Origin: Solen grandis
Lineage: Eukaryota; Mollusca; Bivalvia; Adapedonta; Solenidae
Direction of reading: 5' to 3'
Length of the DNA: 64,000 nt
NCBI GenBank assembly: GCA_021229015.1
Contig: CM037794.1
Location: 38,784,815 to 38,848,814 of the forward strand
The position numbers were made by a program, and so were the translations under genes. This document shows, piece by piece, positions 1-13,200 of this stretch (within the stretch, counting starts at the first letter, position 1; each line of letters opens with the position of its first letter). Below the pieces are notes generated by a model. The model ran no database searches and was not told the DNA's origin. It saw only the letters and a program-made list of their open reading frames with translations.

Positions 1-351
1 TCAGGTATTTATAGACAGGCAAAATGTGCACTTTCTTTCCATAAATGTGATTAAATATGACCAATATAACACAATCTCATTTTCACAAGCCACCTTTAGA
101 CTAGCGCAAATTTCCATGACCGAAATACCCTGTGTTATGTACTGGCAAATGTGATGTGATCTCTTCATAAAGCAATATATTGCTGTGCACTCTTAGCGTA
201 CCATGACCCCTCAAAATTGACATTATCCAGCAAGGGTAGTGCCACAAACAAGATTTGCATACAAGACTGTCTTGTATTTATCTTTTTTTTTGTGCTATGC
301 TGCAGGAAGAAGTGAGGTATGAGGAGCTACATTTCAAACATGCCTCACACA

Positions 352-593
352 TTAACCCTTTCCCTCATATAGATTCATTTTGAAGCACTCAATAGGTACC
401 ACATAAAGCCTGATCTGCAGAAAACCACAGTTAAACCTTACCAAATTTATTTACAAAATCCTCATTTCCAGACCACTGAGGAGCAGCGAACAGCATAAAA
501 CCTGATCAGCCTGCGAGTTACTTGCAGGCTGATCTGGTTTTATGCTGTTCACATAGGTCTTTTCATGGTTTCCTCTATGAGGGAAAGGGTTAA
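352..593 (+). mobile_element. TTAA-flanked palindromic MITE, copy 1
   Basis: A non-autonomous element bounded by TTAA on both sides. Its ends are inverted repeats CCCTTTCCCTCAT and ATGAGGGAAAGGG. The middle holds a large imperfect palindrome built on GAACAGCATAAAACC-type arms. TTAA target duplication with CCC/GGG termini is the piggyBac pattern, so I place it there by inference. No coding capacity. Confidence 0.8.
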
Positions 594-1111
594 CATGATC
601 ATTGAACATCAACAGTAATGTTATCGATTTTCAGTTTTTGTATGGGTATTTCTTAATTGCTCACTAAATGGCTTTATTTGTCGTATCTGTTTGCAGGTAT
701 AAAAATAACTGTCAATGAGCTAGATAAATGCATGGACCATCTGTTAAATATTGCAAAATGATATTAATTGCAATAGAAAATTGATGTTATGTTTTGAGTC
801 CATCTTGAGAATACCATGTTGAAATTTTTTGTCTAGGAAATGCACCCAAAGTAAGAATTTCCGATTTTATATTCATTTTTCCTAATATAGAGAAATCAGA
901 TTTGACCAAATAACCCTTGGCTTAGTTCAGTCCATAGAATCTTAATCCAGACACATGTGTCAATTACTGATAATTTACCGATTTTGAACTTTAGCCGTCC
1001 TGGAATAATTTTCCACATTCCCCCAGTCTTTCATGGGCCTGCTTTAGAACTATGATAATTACATAAATACTGAGGCAGTTACAGCAGATTTGCACCTAGT
1101 CCTCAGTTTGA

Positions 1112-1346
1112 TTAACCCTTTCCCTCATAGAGGACACCATGAAAAGACCTATGCGAACAGCATAAAACCAGATCAAGTAACTCGCAGGCTGATCAGGTTT
1201 TATGCTGTTCGCAGCTCCTCAGTGGTCTGGAAATGAGAATTTAGTAATTAAATTTGGTAAGGTTTAACTGTGGTTTTCTGCAGATCAGGCTTTATGTGGT
1301 ACCTATTGAGTGTGTCAAAATGAGTCTATATGATGGAAAGGGTTAA
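1112..1346 (-). mobile_element. TTAA-flanked palindromic MITE, copy 2 (reverse)
   Basis: Same family as 352-593, in the opposite orientation and also flanked by TTAA. The right terminal repeat has drifted (TGATGGAAAGGG), and the internal GCATAAAACC palindrome is kept. Confidence 0.8.
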
Positions 1347-1674
1347 GGTATTTTTGACCAAATTTACTCCAGAATAAGAGCAGGGTTTTCACTAGGATAA
1401 GGAAAACTAGAGTCCTAGACAAGGGATATGACACATGTTGGGAGTCCCCCTATGTCTAAATGAAGGCTGGTCTGCGGAAAATAAGGAGTCTTGAGACTCC
1501 CAATTAGAGGAGTAATGGAGAACCCTGGAGAGATGGGAAAAACAACAACAACAACAACAAAAAAAACCCCCAAAAAACCCCCATAAATATGGGCATTTTC
1601 AGTGTGTAATAGTACAGACTTTTTTGTTAAGAAATCCTAAGATCTCAATCTTACAGGATATTTGTACAACTTAC

Positions 1675-1910
1675 GTAGGGGTTGTTCATCCCTGGCCGCA
1701 TGCCCATGGTTTTCCCGGCGACATTCGGCGAGCCACCCAGCACGTACTCGACCATGTTGACACCCAGGGCACCACTACCACCTTGCTCTGAACGAGACAC
1801 GAGGAAGTTAGTAGAGTCGAACCTTACTGGCGATGTTCCAGGAAAGCTGCCGGGCCGACGGTGGACCGACAGTGGGTAGTGTGCCGTGGTAGCTTGTGTA
1901 ACATTTGTGT
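1675..1910 (-). CDS. Pumilio homolog, fourth visible coding exon
   Basis: This is an internal exon of a Pumilio-family translational repressor, which binds 3' UTRs of mRNAs in the cytoplasm. Read on the minus strand it gives a 78-codon reading with a HRRPGSF segment and then SRSEQGGSGALGVNMVEYVL. These match the conserved N-terminal region of animal PUM1/PUM2 proteins as I recall it. The acceptor is TTTTAG before 1910 and the donor is GTAAGT after 1675. It begins in phase 1, taking two bases to finish a codon, which fits the exon at 7424-7553 ending with one spare base. It ends in phase 0. The Puf RNA-binding repeats are not in this window and must lie to the left. Confidence 0.85.
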
Positions 1911-3249
1911 CTAAAATTGGGCAAATTAAGGTACGTCAAGTCTTTGCTAAAGTAATCATCCAGAATATTATTCATATTACTCTCCATAAAAATTCAATCT
2001 TATTATTTTCCAAAACTATGACTTTATTTTCAAGTTTTGTATATTACTGGATTTTTTTTTTAAATTAAGTTCATCTGTCAATTCTTTTTCATTATTTTCT
2101 TTTTCTTTTTTAGACTAAAGAGCATCAAATTTCATGATGATTCACTGAACATCTTCTACAAAAAGTAACAATCAAAACATTTCCATAGAAACCTGCTTTC
2201 TGTTTAAAATCCACTGAAATGATTACAGAATTTACTAAAAAAAAAAACAAAAAAAAATAATTTCAAAACCTTTTCCTAAACACTGTTCACTCCTCCAATG
2301 ACTATAGGATGGAGATTTTTGGGTGTTTTGACATCATATGTTCTTAACCAAAAAAGTAAAGTTATACAGTACAAGGGGAAAAAAAGAAGTCAAATCATAT
2401 GATCGAAATAGGCAAAAAAAGCTGTCGATAAAAAGCAGAAAATAAAGAGTGTAGGTGCTTACAGGCAAGGAAAATGGTGCTCAGGGGAGGTAACGATATT
2501 AAGAATACAGTAGGGTCTTTTTTTCTTTCTTTTTTATATATTGAAATATTTCCAAATTAAGTAATCTAATAACTTTTATTACTTGAACCGCATTTTTTTA
2601 TTAAATTTCAATCTTTAATTCAAATGTAACACAATGTTGCCCAGTGTTTATTACTTCATCCAGGGTCTCCCATCCACCCTGGAACCCAGCGTCAACTGAT
2701 AGCAGAGCCAACAGCGTTACACAAGCTACACACAACACAAGGGTCAAGATCAATGCAAAGGTCAACAGTTACCAGGGATTACAATACACAAAATATTTAA
2801 CATGTGAAAAAAAGAAAGAAAATGAAATGATAGCTGATATAATTCAAATGAATGTGATTTTCAGGAATTGTCCACTTTCATTTCTTTTTTTAGTTTAAAT
2901 TTTAATCACATGAGCTTTTTCATTATCAATTAAAACAAGAGGGCCATGATGGCCCTATAATGCTCACCTGAGTACCACTGCTCTAAAGGCAACCTTAAGC
3001 ATTAATTATGGACCATAACTCCCATACAAGGCATAATAATCCTTGGTTTATTAACATTATGTATACATCTGATCAAGATTGCTTTATAAATGTGGATGCT
3101 AGAATGTAAACAAAGTTAAGTATGACATTTTTTATACTTCAAGGACCATATTTGGAGATAATGGTCTAATACCAAGGCAGCCTTGGCAATATAATAGTCA
3201 TTAACATTACCATCAGGTTTGTGTAAGTTCACTTTCTAAATAATCCAGT

Positions 3250-4717
3250 GCAGGGTTCAACATTAACTTTTTTGAGAGCTGGACCAGTGGTCCAGTAACT
3301 TTGAAAACCTACTAGACCTGACCTTAACTGAACAAGACCGAAGTGTAAAACACATATATGTCATACTTAGATCAATATACTTACTTTGGAATACCTAACA
3401 AAGTTTTTTTTTTCATGTTTACCTTTAGAAATGAATAAAGGTCTACAAAGATAATACTAGAATTACTCTTGTGTTATATGCTTTTCATTAACATTGCATG
3501 AACACCTTAATTGAACTTACATGGTAATCCCCATATATGTTCCGGATAATGTCTATTGTTTAATGATTTTCAAGCAATTCCATTTAAAGCAAAACGATCT
3601 GTTTCTTGCCATCTATTCATACAGTTTCTTTGATTCCTCTTTACCTTTTACGTTCATAACTGACATTGTCTTTTTTTGTCGGATGAAAAGACTATTTGAC
3701 ATTTTTCTTATCGGCTGCACATTGCGGTAAAAACAAATCGTAAAAAGGTCTATTGTCGTTATACATGGGATCCCAGAATAATAAAAAGATTGGCGTTCAT
3801 GCATTAACTTGCATCTCTAGCATATTTAAATTAAATTTTATTCATTATGATACGAAGATTTCGTAAACATTATAAAATGATAAGTTTGATAAAGAAATAA
3901 GCATCCTTAGCTTAGTATTACGACATTGAACTTGGCAATGCGTTGGGGAAATAGCCTCGTTCTGAAAACACTAACCAATGAGTGAACGCATGTCAAGGTT
4001 GTTACTGAAAATGCCTCTAAATATAGCACACACGGGTTTTCCAAGAAACTGTTACAACAAGGGTCAATAGTTTAGCCATTACAGTTATTTATGTGCTTTT
4101 GATGTGTCAATAGATAAAATTTTTGCAAACTTTGACCAATTTAGAACACGACCAGTCGGTCGTGTTAGCCTAGGACCTAGCTGGTCCGGACCATCAATCT
4201 GCTAGTGAATGTCTCGGTCGGGCCTTAATGTCGAACCCTGCCAAAAATGTTGTTATTTTACGATAAAAATTCAATTTGAATTTAAAAAAGAAAAAGAAAA
4301 AGAGAAACAACATTAAAATCCAAAAATCTAATGTATATTTTAATGATTTTAACAGTTTACTATATGTTAGACATGCTGCAATATATGATAGTGCAGGTGC
4401 CCGCTTGCGACGCATCAACAGCCAATCAAAATGCCTTTCATAATTTAAGTTGCGAGATGCTAAAAATGGGTTTTCCAAACTTGAATGAAAAAAACATCGG
4501 TAATCAATATAAGAAGTAAATGTTAAGAGTTAAGAGATCGATTTTTTTAATCATTTTTATTCTTACGCGAATGAAAAAATTATAAATTAAGATAATAAGC
4601 TATTACTGGATCTTTTTTTAACTACATCAGTCAGGCCAGTTACTCGTGGGTTTAGCAAGACCGACCCACTGTGTACTAGACAATGTCGTTTGGTCGTAGG
4701 TTAATGTCGAACCCTGC
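3250..4717 (+). mobile_element. Non-autonomous element with GCAGGGTTCAACATTAAC ends
   Basis: It starts GCAGGGTTCAACATTAAC and ends with the near complement TTAATGTCGAACCCTGC (4701-4717). A second copy of the right end occurs at 4225-4241, so either a composite of two copies or an internal duplication is present. No transposase frame is visible. Confidence 0.55.
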
Positions 4718-5085
4718 AGTGTTTTTTTTTTTTCACTTTGGGGGGAAAGGGGTCCGGGCCCTTAGGAGGGGGAAAAAATTGTGCGAACTAGCTAATAGGG
4801 GAATTTTTCTAATATATGAATAATGTAGGCATTTTGTTGTAGTTTACTCTTATTTAATGAAGGTTTATTGCATAAAATAATAATAAAACAATGATTTAAC
4901 ATGTTTGAAAAGTTTAACTAAGAATATAACCTTTAACTACGCCAGTGAGTCCACGCACACAATATAGTATGTAAACTCATAATTATGGAGGGGGGAAATT
5001 AAAAATATTGGGGGGAAAAATATATACTCCAGGCAAGGGGGAACGCCGCTTATATTCTCCGTATGTTTTGACGAAGAAAACACTG
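4717..5085 (+). mobile_element. Small MITE with CAGTGTTTT / AAAACACTG ends
   Basis: Bounded by CAGTGTTTT and AAAACACTG, AT-rich with G runs inside. It abuts the right end of the previous element, consistent with insertion beside it. Family not recognised. Confidence 0.5.
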
Positions 5086-5869
5086 TAATCCAAAGGAAGC
5101 TGAATTTTCAAGGTATCAGCTTTGTTCTTTGAGTAGTTTCATTGGTAGAGGGTAATGATGTGACCATTTTTGTTAAATGAAATTAACTTCTTACCACCCA
5201 AGGATCTTCCCAGCCATTTTTAATCAAATTCTGTCCAGGGGTTTCAGAGATGTTGTTCAAAGATTTTACTATATACATACAAGGTAAATTAGCCCCGTCC
5301 CTGGCGGCAATGGTTTTTTTACGGATTGGAATAATTTTAGCAATCTTGGTAGAGGATTACCTAAGGAACATCTGTACTAAAACATTTTGAAATCTGGCCA
5401 GTTGTTTTGAAGGAGTTGATTTTTTAAGTTTTCATTTTTTTTCTTTCAGTTGCCATGGTAACTAGAGTTCTACATGGATCAAGTTTATTTTAGTAACTTT
5501 TCTAAAGGTTCACCCAAGGGTCATCCCTGCCAGGTTTAATCAAATTCTGTCCAGCGGTTTCAGAGGAGATGTTTTAAAGATATTGTTGACGATGGATGAT
5601 GATGGGAGATCACAAATCTCACCTTTAGCACATAGTGCTCAGGTAAGCTAAAAAAGCAAGCCTAAGCTACAGAGGAATTGGGAAGATTTTGTAAAGACAG
5701 CAAATTTGTGGAGAGGTGGCAGATCAGCATACCTATTATCTTCTTGCAGAGTTTTTTGTTGGTTTTTTTTGGTTGTTTTTTTTTGGTAACCAAAAAATTT
5801 GCTTTGTATCCAAAAAAACTATGACAGCCTCTTCTATGACTGGTCAGTATTAGGAAAAGCAGCAAAATG

Positions 5870-7044
5870 TAGGGGTGTAACGATACGGCCAGACCATATT
5901 GCGATATATTGCGATATGCCAACGCTGTATTGCAATACGTATTGCAATATATTGCGGTTTTGTTAATACAAGACTAAAGGCTAGACTCAGCTGGTAGAAG
6001 ATTATAATAAAATATTTAATACTTCATACTGCAGTGCTACATGTATAACAGATACCTCTGTTATTAAACATAGTCAAAATTAATTTCAAAAACAAGTAAA
6101 AATATAACTAAGGCAACAAGGCTTCTTGAAAATCTGTCTTTGTCACTACTTATTAGGACTTAACATCCTCTAACTGCATATTTTTTTCAAGAAAATAAGT
6201 TTATCCACATTTTCAGGATCAATTGCACAATCAAACAACGTTAGTTGCTTTTGAGGTTCAGACATTTTGACTTTGTTGATGAAGCGGTGGTGCAATGTCG
6301 GACACTCGATGTCATCGCGTTTTTGTGATGCCGTTCCAAGTGCGTGGCTAGATTCGTCGTACCGCCGCTGTATTTAACTTCAGTTCTACATTTTTTGCAA
6401 AAAGCTATGTTTGTTTCAATGTCGCCGTTTTTTCGATGCCTTTTGAGACTGAAATTCTCGCATACCTTGCTTTTGGCTTTCGGATTCGCCACATATTCGT
6501 AGGCATCATCTTCTGACATTTTTGCGGGAAAATCGTCGGTAGACGCTTTAGACGCTTAGATACAGCTTGGTTTATTTACCGGAGCCTATGAATTTTCGAT
6601 AGGTGTTTGTTTGTTTGTTTTTTAATCAAGGCGAAAAAATAAAATAATCTTACTGTATGTTTTATGCTTGTCTGTTTAAATCAAATTCGTTTGATTATAA
6701 GAATAGTATAATATAAACTTAAAGGCAGGATTTTATGCATAAAAGTTCTATCCTGAACTTTGCAAATAGGAACCGGAAATTAAACGTCAACACAGAGTGC
6801 TCTCTAACTATCTATCGAAGCCAAGCCACTGCGAAGGAGTTTTGGTAAACAACAAGGAGCCGTGCCGACTTAGTGGTGTTTATTTTCATTATAACATTCA
6901 AATTTTTATCTAAAATGAAGTATGGTTCTGCAGATTTCTGGCGATACAATAAAAAAACCGGTACGCTCTTTCCGTATCGCGATACGATACGCTTTCAAGG
7001 TATATTGCAATATACCGGTATACCGGTATATCGTTACACCCCTA
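5870..7044 (-). mobile_element. hAT element with 8-bp target duplication
   Basis: The ends TAGGGGTGTAACGATA and TATCGTTACACCCCTA are inverted repeats of hAT type. They are flanked by a perfect 8-bp duplication GCAAAATG (5862-5869 and 7045-7052), the hAT length. The only coding part left is a BED zinc-finger frame at 6241-6519. At about 1.2 kb it is far shorter than an autonomous hAT, so it is an internally deleted copy. Confidence 0.85.
6241..6519 (-). CDS. BED-type zinc finger fragment of a hAT transposase
   Basis: A 92-residue frame with an ATG at 6519. Around residues 41-66 it has C-x2-C (FCKKC), then the THLERHH histidine pair with the usual spacing, which is a BED finger, the DNA-binding N-terminal domain of hAT transposases. 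The RNase-H-like catalytic domain and dimerisation region are absent. It lies inside the inverted repeats of the element at 5870-7044. It may be a remnant, or an N-terminal exon whose partner has been deleted. Confidence 0.7.
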   Translation of the reverse strand: MSEDDAYEYVANPKAKSKVCENFSLKRHRKNGDIETNIAFCKKCRTEVKYSGGTTNLATHLERHHKNAMTSSVRHCTTASSTKSKCLNLKSN

Positions 7045-7423
7045 GCAAAATGTACTCAATTTTCAAGAACTCAAATGGCATAATGAGTAAAAAACGTATT
7101 AGCTAGATCTGCAAGATAAAAATGGTTTTGTCGAGATGTTTAACCTGAATAAAAAGGAATACATGGTCATAAAAAGAGGCAAGGAATTTATCCAGACTCT
7201 GAAATAGGAAAAGAATTAAATGGAGAGGGAAAGAGAGGGATTTAATTTACATCTGCAGTACAGTAGAGGATTCAAATCTTGAGTCTCTTGTCTGCAAAAA
7301 GCTGGAGGAGATTTTCTAGAGACAGATTTTATGAAGTGTAGGGTTAAAGCCATTTTGTCTGATCTGCAGTTGAGGTTTTGTATGGAAAAGAGGTGAATCA
7401 TGTCCCTGGCTGAAGCAACTCAC

Positions 7424-7553
7424 CTCCTTGAGGGCCAGGGTTCCAACCTGTGTCATCTCGGCGTTGATGCCAGGGGCTGTTTTGGAATATGGCCTGGTTA
7501 GGGTCCTGTTTGGGCCCATCTCCAGCTCCCAAATCCCACATCTTCTTGGGAGG
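7424..7553 (-). CDS. Pumilio homolog, third visible coding exon
   Basis: A 130-bp exon with acceptor GCATTAG before 7553 and donor GTGAG after 7424. The minus-strand reading starts PPKKMWDLGAGDGPKQD and continues through QNSPWHQRRDDTGWNPG. This resembles the vertebrate Pumilio segment with KKFW followed by a tryptophan-rich stretch. It has 43 codons plus one base, so it joins in phase to the exon at 1675-1910. The overlapping longer open frames in other phases are not needed to explain it. Confidence 0.8.
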
Positions 7554-8137
7554 CTAATGCACAAAATGGAAAGCATTATAACTACCTGTAACTACCAGTT
7601 ATTTTATTACTGGGTTTTCCAATGATTTATTCAAATTGGGGTCAGGTTATCCAACATAAATAACCAAAGAAAATGTAATAGGAGTCATTTTGACCATTTG
7701 AGGGTTCAGATAACAATTTTGTTATGTCATGGAAAAACCCTGCGTTGTAATTGAGAGTTTTTATTCTAAACCTTACATCATCTGAAACAGAAATTCAGAG
7801 AGATAACCTTCTACAAAGAATTAAAATCTTGCTCATTTCTGATTTTCAAGATCAACCTTTTCATTATTAAAGTTTTCTGCATCAGCGGTGACATTTGTAC
7901 TGTTCTTGATGTTCAAGGAAACCAGAGAAAACCCATGTGTCTTAACAATTGATCAAATACCCTTTCATAATATGTTCTATATTATAGAACATTGAACAAG
8001 CCTGGGATCAAATCTAGGCTCCACTGGTGAATAACCAGTGTTCACAACACACTAACCAGACACTCAGAACATAAGTACATCTGTGCTAATTAACTAATTT
8101 ACCCTCTATCTTATATAGAGGCGTTTTGATACATTGG

Positions 8138-8690
8138 CAGGGCTCGAATTTGGCGAGTTCATTTTGTAGCTGCTTGCATTTTTTTGCGAGTGCAAAGTTT
8201 TGAATCCAATGAAGATCGGCATCGTGTTTTCTTTATTGGGACAAGTAAAAAGTAAAATCTATTGCAGGGATGCATAATTTAAACCTATGAGCACCTGCTA
8301 GACTGGCACCCAATGTTTTCGTAATCGTCATCACCCAATAACTACATATACTGCACAGTCTGCCTGTTTACTTTCTTCATATTATGCAGCCAATTTGTAT
8401 TAAGCTAATATCAGTGTTATTCACAACATTCTTTAGAAAAAAAAAAGAACATCAGTAATAATCAAATTACCAGACATTATTGATATAATTTATTTTCAAT
8501 TTTTGTACTTTTTTTTTAAAATGAAGTATTTGTTAATAATTTAACTCGGGCGTCTCACACTGAGAAGAGTTTGCCTTTGTAAAATATATACCATTCATGA
8601 AATTGCAAGTGAACAATAAATTTTGCGGGTTGAAATTTCAGTTCCTCGCAAAAGTTTGTGAGTGGCAAGAAAAGTTGAATTCAAGCCCTG
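8138..8690 (+). mobile_element. Non-autonomous element, CAGGGCTCGAATT ends
   Basis: Inverted ends CAGGGCTCGAATT and AATTCAAGCCCTG, flanked by ATTGG on both sides (8133-8137 and 8691-8695). No coding capacity. A further right-end fragment, TTCAAGCCCTG, occurs near 9475. Confidence 0.6.
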
Positions 8691-8862
8691 ATTGGCAAAC
8701 AGAACAAACTAAGATCAAGCAGCTCCTTCCAGCAGCTGTTTGATCAGGGTCTCCTCTGTTTACACAAGACTTTGTAGCTCATATGCTACACAATCATGTT
8801 TTCCATTCCCAGTACATGAATATTCAGCAGGTTAATGTGGAGAGTAAGATGATGGTACTTAC

Positions 8863-8931
8863 CTCTCGCGAGTCCAAGGCCATCCCATGGAAGTTCCTCT
8901 CCAACTCCTGTACAGTCATACCTCTAGATTG
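8863..8931 (-). CDS. Pumilio homolog, second visible coding exon
   Basis: A 69-bp (23-codon) exon, phase 0 at both ends, with acceptor TTCTTCAG before 8931 and donor GTAAGTAC after 8863. It encodes QSRGMTVQELERNFHGMALD and ends SRE. This aligns with the short conserved vertebrate Pumilio motif in which an MDEL-type start is followed by F, ALAL and an acidic/basic end. A nearer AG (at CTAG) was set aside because it would break frame with both neighbours. Confidence 0.82.
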
Positions 8932-9136
8932 CTGAAGAACACAATAACCACTTGTTTAATATTTCTGTGTTTTAAATATTATATTTACTTCAATTATTTG
9001 GAAATTATTTTCTATTCATTCCTACCCAACTACCCAAATAATGTACAGGAATTCAACAGATTGTAATTTCTTTTAATGTATTTGCAAAATAAATGGTGTT
9101 CAGTGAGGCCTTGTGTACGGTAATCCTGAAGTGTAC

Positions 9137-9351
9137 TTAACCCTTTCCCTCATATAGACTCATTTTGACGCCCTCAATAGGTATCACATAAAGCCTGATC
9201 TGCAGAAAACCACAGTTAAACCTTACCAAATTTAATTACAAAATCCTCATTTCCAGACCACTGAGGAGCAGCGAACAGCATAAAACCTGATCTGGTTTTA
9301 TGCTGTTCGCATAGGTCTTTTCATGGTGTCCTCTATGAGAGAAAGGGTTAA
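9137..9351 (+). mobile_element. TTAA-flanked palindromic MITE, copy 3, shortened hairpin
   Basis: Same termini and TTAA flanks as the copy at 352-593. The tip of the central palindrome (the CAGCCTGCGAG part and its partner) is missing, leaving a shorter hairpin. Confidence 0.8.
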
Positions 9352-9609
9352 ACCATCCTTTATAAATATTACAATAGAAAGGAGTTTCACTGTGATGACA
9401 ATCAATGAATGGCAAATTGCAATTTCAGCTATTTTGCGAGTGTGGAAAAAAGAGAGAGAAAAAGGATAAATTCAAGCCCTGTATGGATGTAAAAGATCCA
9501 TAATTTTATACAATGTAACCCTAAGAAACAGTAACAATGTATTAATTGTGTGCAATACCTAAATACTCAATTTCAAATCAATAGGTAGGTCAATCTAAGT
9601 ACAGAATCG

Positions 9610-10252
9610 GGGGTGTAAAATTTTCTTTTAAGTCAGTCGTCCTGTAGGACGAGTAGGTGAAATTTTTTTTACTCGTCCTTAAACAAAGTTAGCACGTCCT
9701 ATTTGCTTCCCGTTAAGTTGTATAAAGCTTTTGATATTTTGCACAGCAAAACTTCTTTTTTTCATCAACCACTAAAAACCAGAAAACCAATGATCCAGTC
9801 CTTTTCTTGTGTGTTTCGTTTTATCGTAGGTGCTTTGTTGCTTCCTATGTCTTAACTCTCGTTTATTTTGTATTTTCATCGTCTCCTCCGCCGAGAAGTG
9901 TATTCAATGACAATTGTTTAGACATTTTGATTGCCGCAAACTAACAAAAATCGTATTGAAAAAACACCGTAGAATATTGTGAACCAGTCTGCGCTAGCAC
10001 CCTACGGATATTTCTAAAAATGAGCGTTGCTATGGTGATATTTTGTCAAAATTAGCACCCCTGATCAAGTAAAGAGTTTTATGATCTCGATTAACCATCG
10101 TAACAATATGGAATTCTTTTTTTACTGAAACATTTCTTTCTTGGCCGCGAAATGTTACACGTCCAGTCGGACAAGTGTTCAGGGAAATTATGCTCGTCCG
10201 ACCGTGAAATTCACTCGTAAATACGAGCGGACGAGTGGATCTTTACAGCCCT
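9610..10252 (+). mobile_element. Hairpin-type non-autonomous element
   Basis: Weak terminal inverted repeats (GGGTGTAAA and TTTACAGCCC) enclose subterminal arms of CTCGTCC / GGACGAG type at both ends. No coding frame. It sits in the first coding intron of the Pumilio-like gene. Confidence 0.4.
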
Positions 10253-10255
10253 GAG

Positions 10256-13200
10256 AATACTCAATTTTTTAACATTTCCGTAGCAATTATTTCTTCTAAA
10301 CCTGGGGCAATTACTTGAAAAATATTGAGATTAAATTACAATAACAACATTGCAAAATTAAGTAACAATTACTTGGACAAAATAATTGGATTACATGTAC
10401 TGATTACATTCTTTTAGTTAATTATATGTTAAATCTTCATGGCAAATAGAAACACACAGTGTAAAGATTCAGGCATGATCATTAATTTGTTTAGTCCTAA
10501 ACCATGAAGAAAAAAATTCATGCTATAATAAAATGAATTATTTTCCCCCATTTTTGATAGCCAATTCAATAATGCTGACTTACTTACTTTGGGGTAACAT
10601 TTACTCATTGAAAATTCCACTGTATACACGAAGCTTAAGTTTTTCTATGCATTTATAATGCATATATATATAAATAGCAAGTTTTAAACCTTTACTTACA
10701 TAGGTCAAGTACACACTAACTTCTGGTCATCTTACCTCTGTGTACTGGGAGCAGTCACCTATGACATTCTATTATCTCATTTATGGATGGTTCCTTAACT
10801 GTCAACAAAGTCTGTTTACATTAATCAGTCTCATCCAACCAGTGAAAGTGTAAAGCACGTGGTAAATAAACGGTTGACCTACTTTACTCAAAAGAACATG
10901 TGCTTTTTGTTGATAATGTTTGTGAACACATGACTTGGGTATGAATAGAAACTGTCAAAATATCAATAGGGGGAGGAGTTACATACAAATTGTGGATCCG
11001 TCTATTGGGGACCTGACCCAAAATGACAACTTCCTGTTGATTGAGCCAGAATAGGTCCCTGATCCTTACTGTCTATAAATTGCCCCCAGACTGAGGATTT
11101 GTGTTGCATTAGCCAACCTACCATTAATGTCTATCACTACTAAATGTAATCTGGATGTTATTACAGGACATTTTTCTGAAAGAATGACTGAATTAAATTA
11201 CTTGTAAGCTTATTTTGATTCAATTACAATTACATGGAAAAAACTGTTATCATTACAGTATTCTAAAATCACATTACAGTCGTCTGACATCTATTGAATA
11301 ATACGAGTTTCGAAAATGTGTGGAAATGATGACATTGTTTTAATTGAGTATTTAACAATACATTAAGATTTTTCATCACTATCTATGCCTGTTATTCAAT
11401 TTATCATACCGAGATAACAGGGTAAGTGATTATGTTCAAATGAAACCCCTTTTACCCATGTTTCTAAATGATGAAAAAACACCACACAATCAAAATCTTG
11501 ATGTAATGGAATGAAAAAATTAACAATGTTGAATTGAAATTTATCAACATTACCATTTACCCCATGCAGATGTCCCCCCCCCCCAATTGGCCATATACCC
11601 CTGCAAAATTGTAGGACAACCTATATGAAAGGATACAAAGTTAAGGAACAATACCAAATAAACCCCAAGTTTCAACTCAGTGGGCACCCTAAATCATGCA
11701 TCTCCCTCACAACCCCGAATCACATGATCAAATTGATAAATTTAGTCATACGATGTACACAAAGCAACACATGAATTGGTCAGGTGTGAGGGTCGTTTCC
11801 AGGATTCCATTTATGAGGTTCATACCTCCATAACCTTTAAAGGTCATAACCTAACTTCTATTCCAGTGATGGAAAGGCCCTATGGCATATATATTTTTTT
11901 TATTATTTAAAGAGGTCACTTTAAAATCATAAAGTTAACACAGATTTTTGTGAAAAAGCCATGCCAAAGGTCACATTGAAAAAAAAAAAAAAAAAAAATC
12001 GTCACTAGTTATTCATGAGCTGCAATACTTAATTAGGATGCTGTCAAGTGGATTCTAATTCAACAAGGTTGTGACAATGATGATTTAAAATCTAAGTTTA
12101 CTTTGTGCATGTAATAAGTATTCATTCTATCTTACAGGGCTCTCGATCTCCATTTTTAAGTGCCATTATTGGGCACCATTCCCCCAGCCAAAAAGTTTCA
12201 TTCTCCCATTTTCAAGCAAAATCCACCCCCCCCCCCCAATCGAAAATGCAAGAGCTCATATAAATACCAAGAATGGTCAGGTCAAGTGGTAGATTGTTGT
12301 GCAATACAGCCATACTGTATACATTTCATTTTTTACCAATATAGCTACTAGACGGGAACTTATTTTTACATTGTAATTAATTAGAATAATTATTGTATGT
12401 ATGAGCACAAAAAATGCCTGAAATTTCTGCCTACAGGGGAAAACGACACGAAAATTCCCCATCCTGAAGGTAGAGGTACTCATACAGTTCCCCCAAAACA
12501 GAGAGAGAGAGAGACAGAGCCCTGTAATTAAGTTCAGAAATGCCCTTACAGGAACATTTGGACAGGCTAAACGGGCTGTGCTTTGCACAAAGCATTTTCT
12601 TGCAATCGAAAAAAAAAAAACGTTTAAGTTATGATCTAGACTGGAATTTTTAACTATCTTTGGGACCTTACATATGACAATAAGACCTGATGGTATTAAG
12701 AACAATTTGTTTTCCAAGATTTTTATTATTAAAAGAAGGCCAAAGGTCAAGGTCAACTGCATAATGAAAACGTCCATCCACTTAAGCAACTGTCCACATA
12801 TTTAAGCAATCCAATGAAGGACACAGAAGCTATAGCTGATTTAGAAAAGGTCAACCTGAGCGGACACCTGACCAGACATCATCAATTTAAAGAAGCGATA
12901 TTTTTTTGTTGAAAAACCTGTCTAATAAACCTTTATGAAATTTAATGAAATAATGAATGGGTCTTAATTTTCAATGAAAATGTGCTAAATACACAACACC
13001 AGCAGTGACTTGGAAATAATTTTTTTCAATGGGACTATGGCCCATCATTTGCTAAAATCAATGGGACATTTTCAAATCTAATGGGACATTTTTAACTTGT
13101 GATGTGAAAAGTTTTAGTGGGTTAAAAAGGAAAACTGCTTAACATCAAGTTTTATTTGGTTTTAGAAAACATATACTTGTGGTAAGTAAATAAGAACTTT

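Larger units (their letters stand above)
2932..5655 (+). repeat. Bivalve-type dispersed repeat, split by nested insertions
   Basis: The left end AACAAGAGGGCCATGATGGC with GCTCACCTGAG and the right end TAGTGCTCAGGTAAGCTAA are the complementary ends of one dispersed repeat. The interior is interrupted by at least two other elements (3250-4717 and 4717-5085). No open frame of note. The first 350 bases of the window and 1347-1674 hold nothing else recognisable. Confidence 0.55.
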
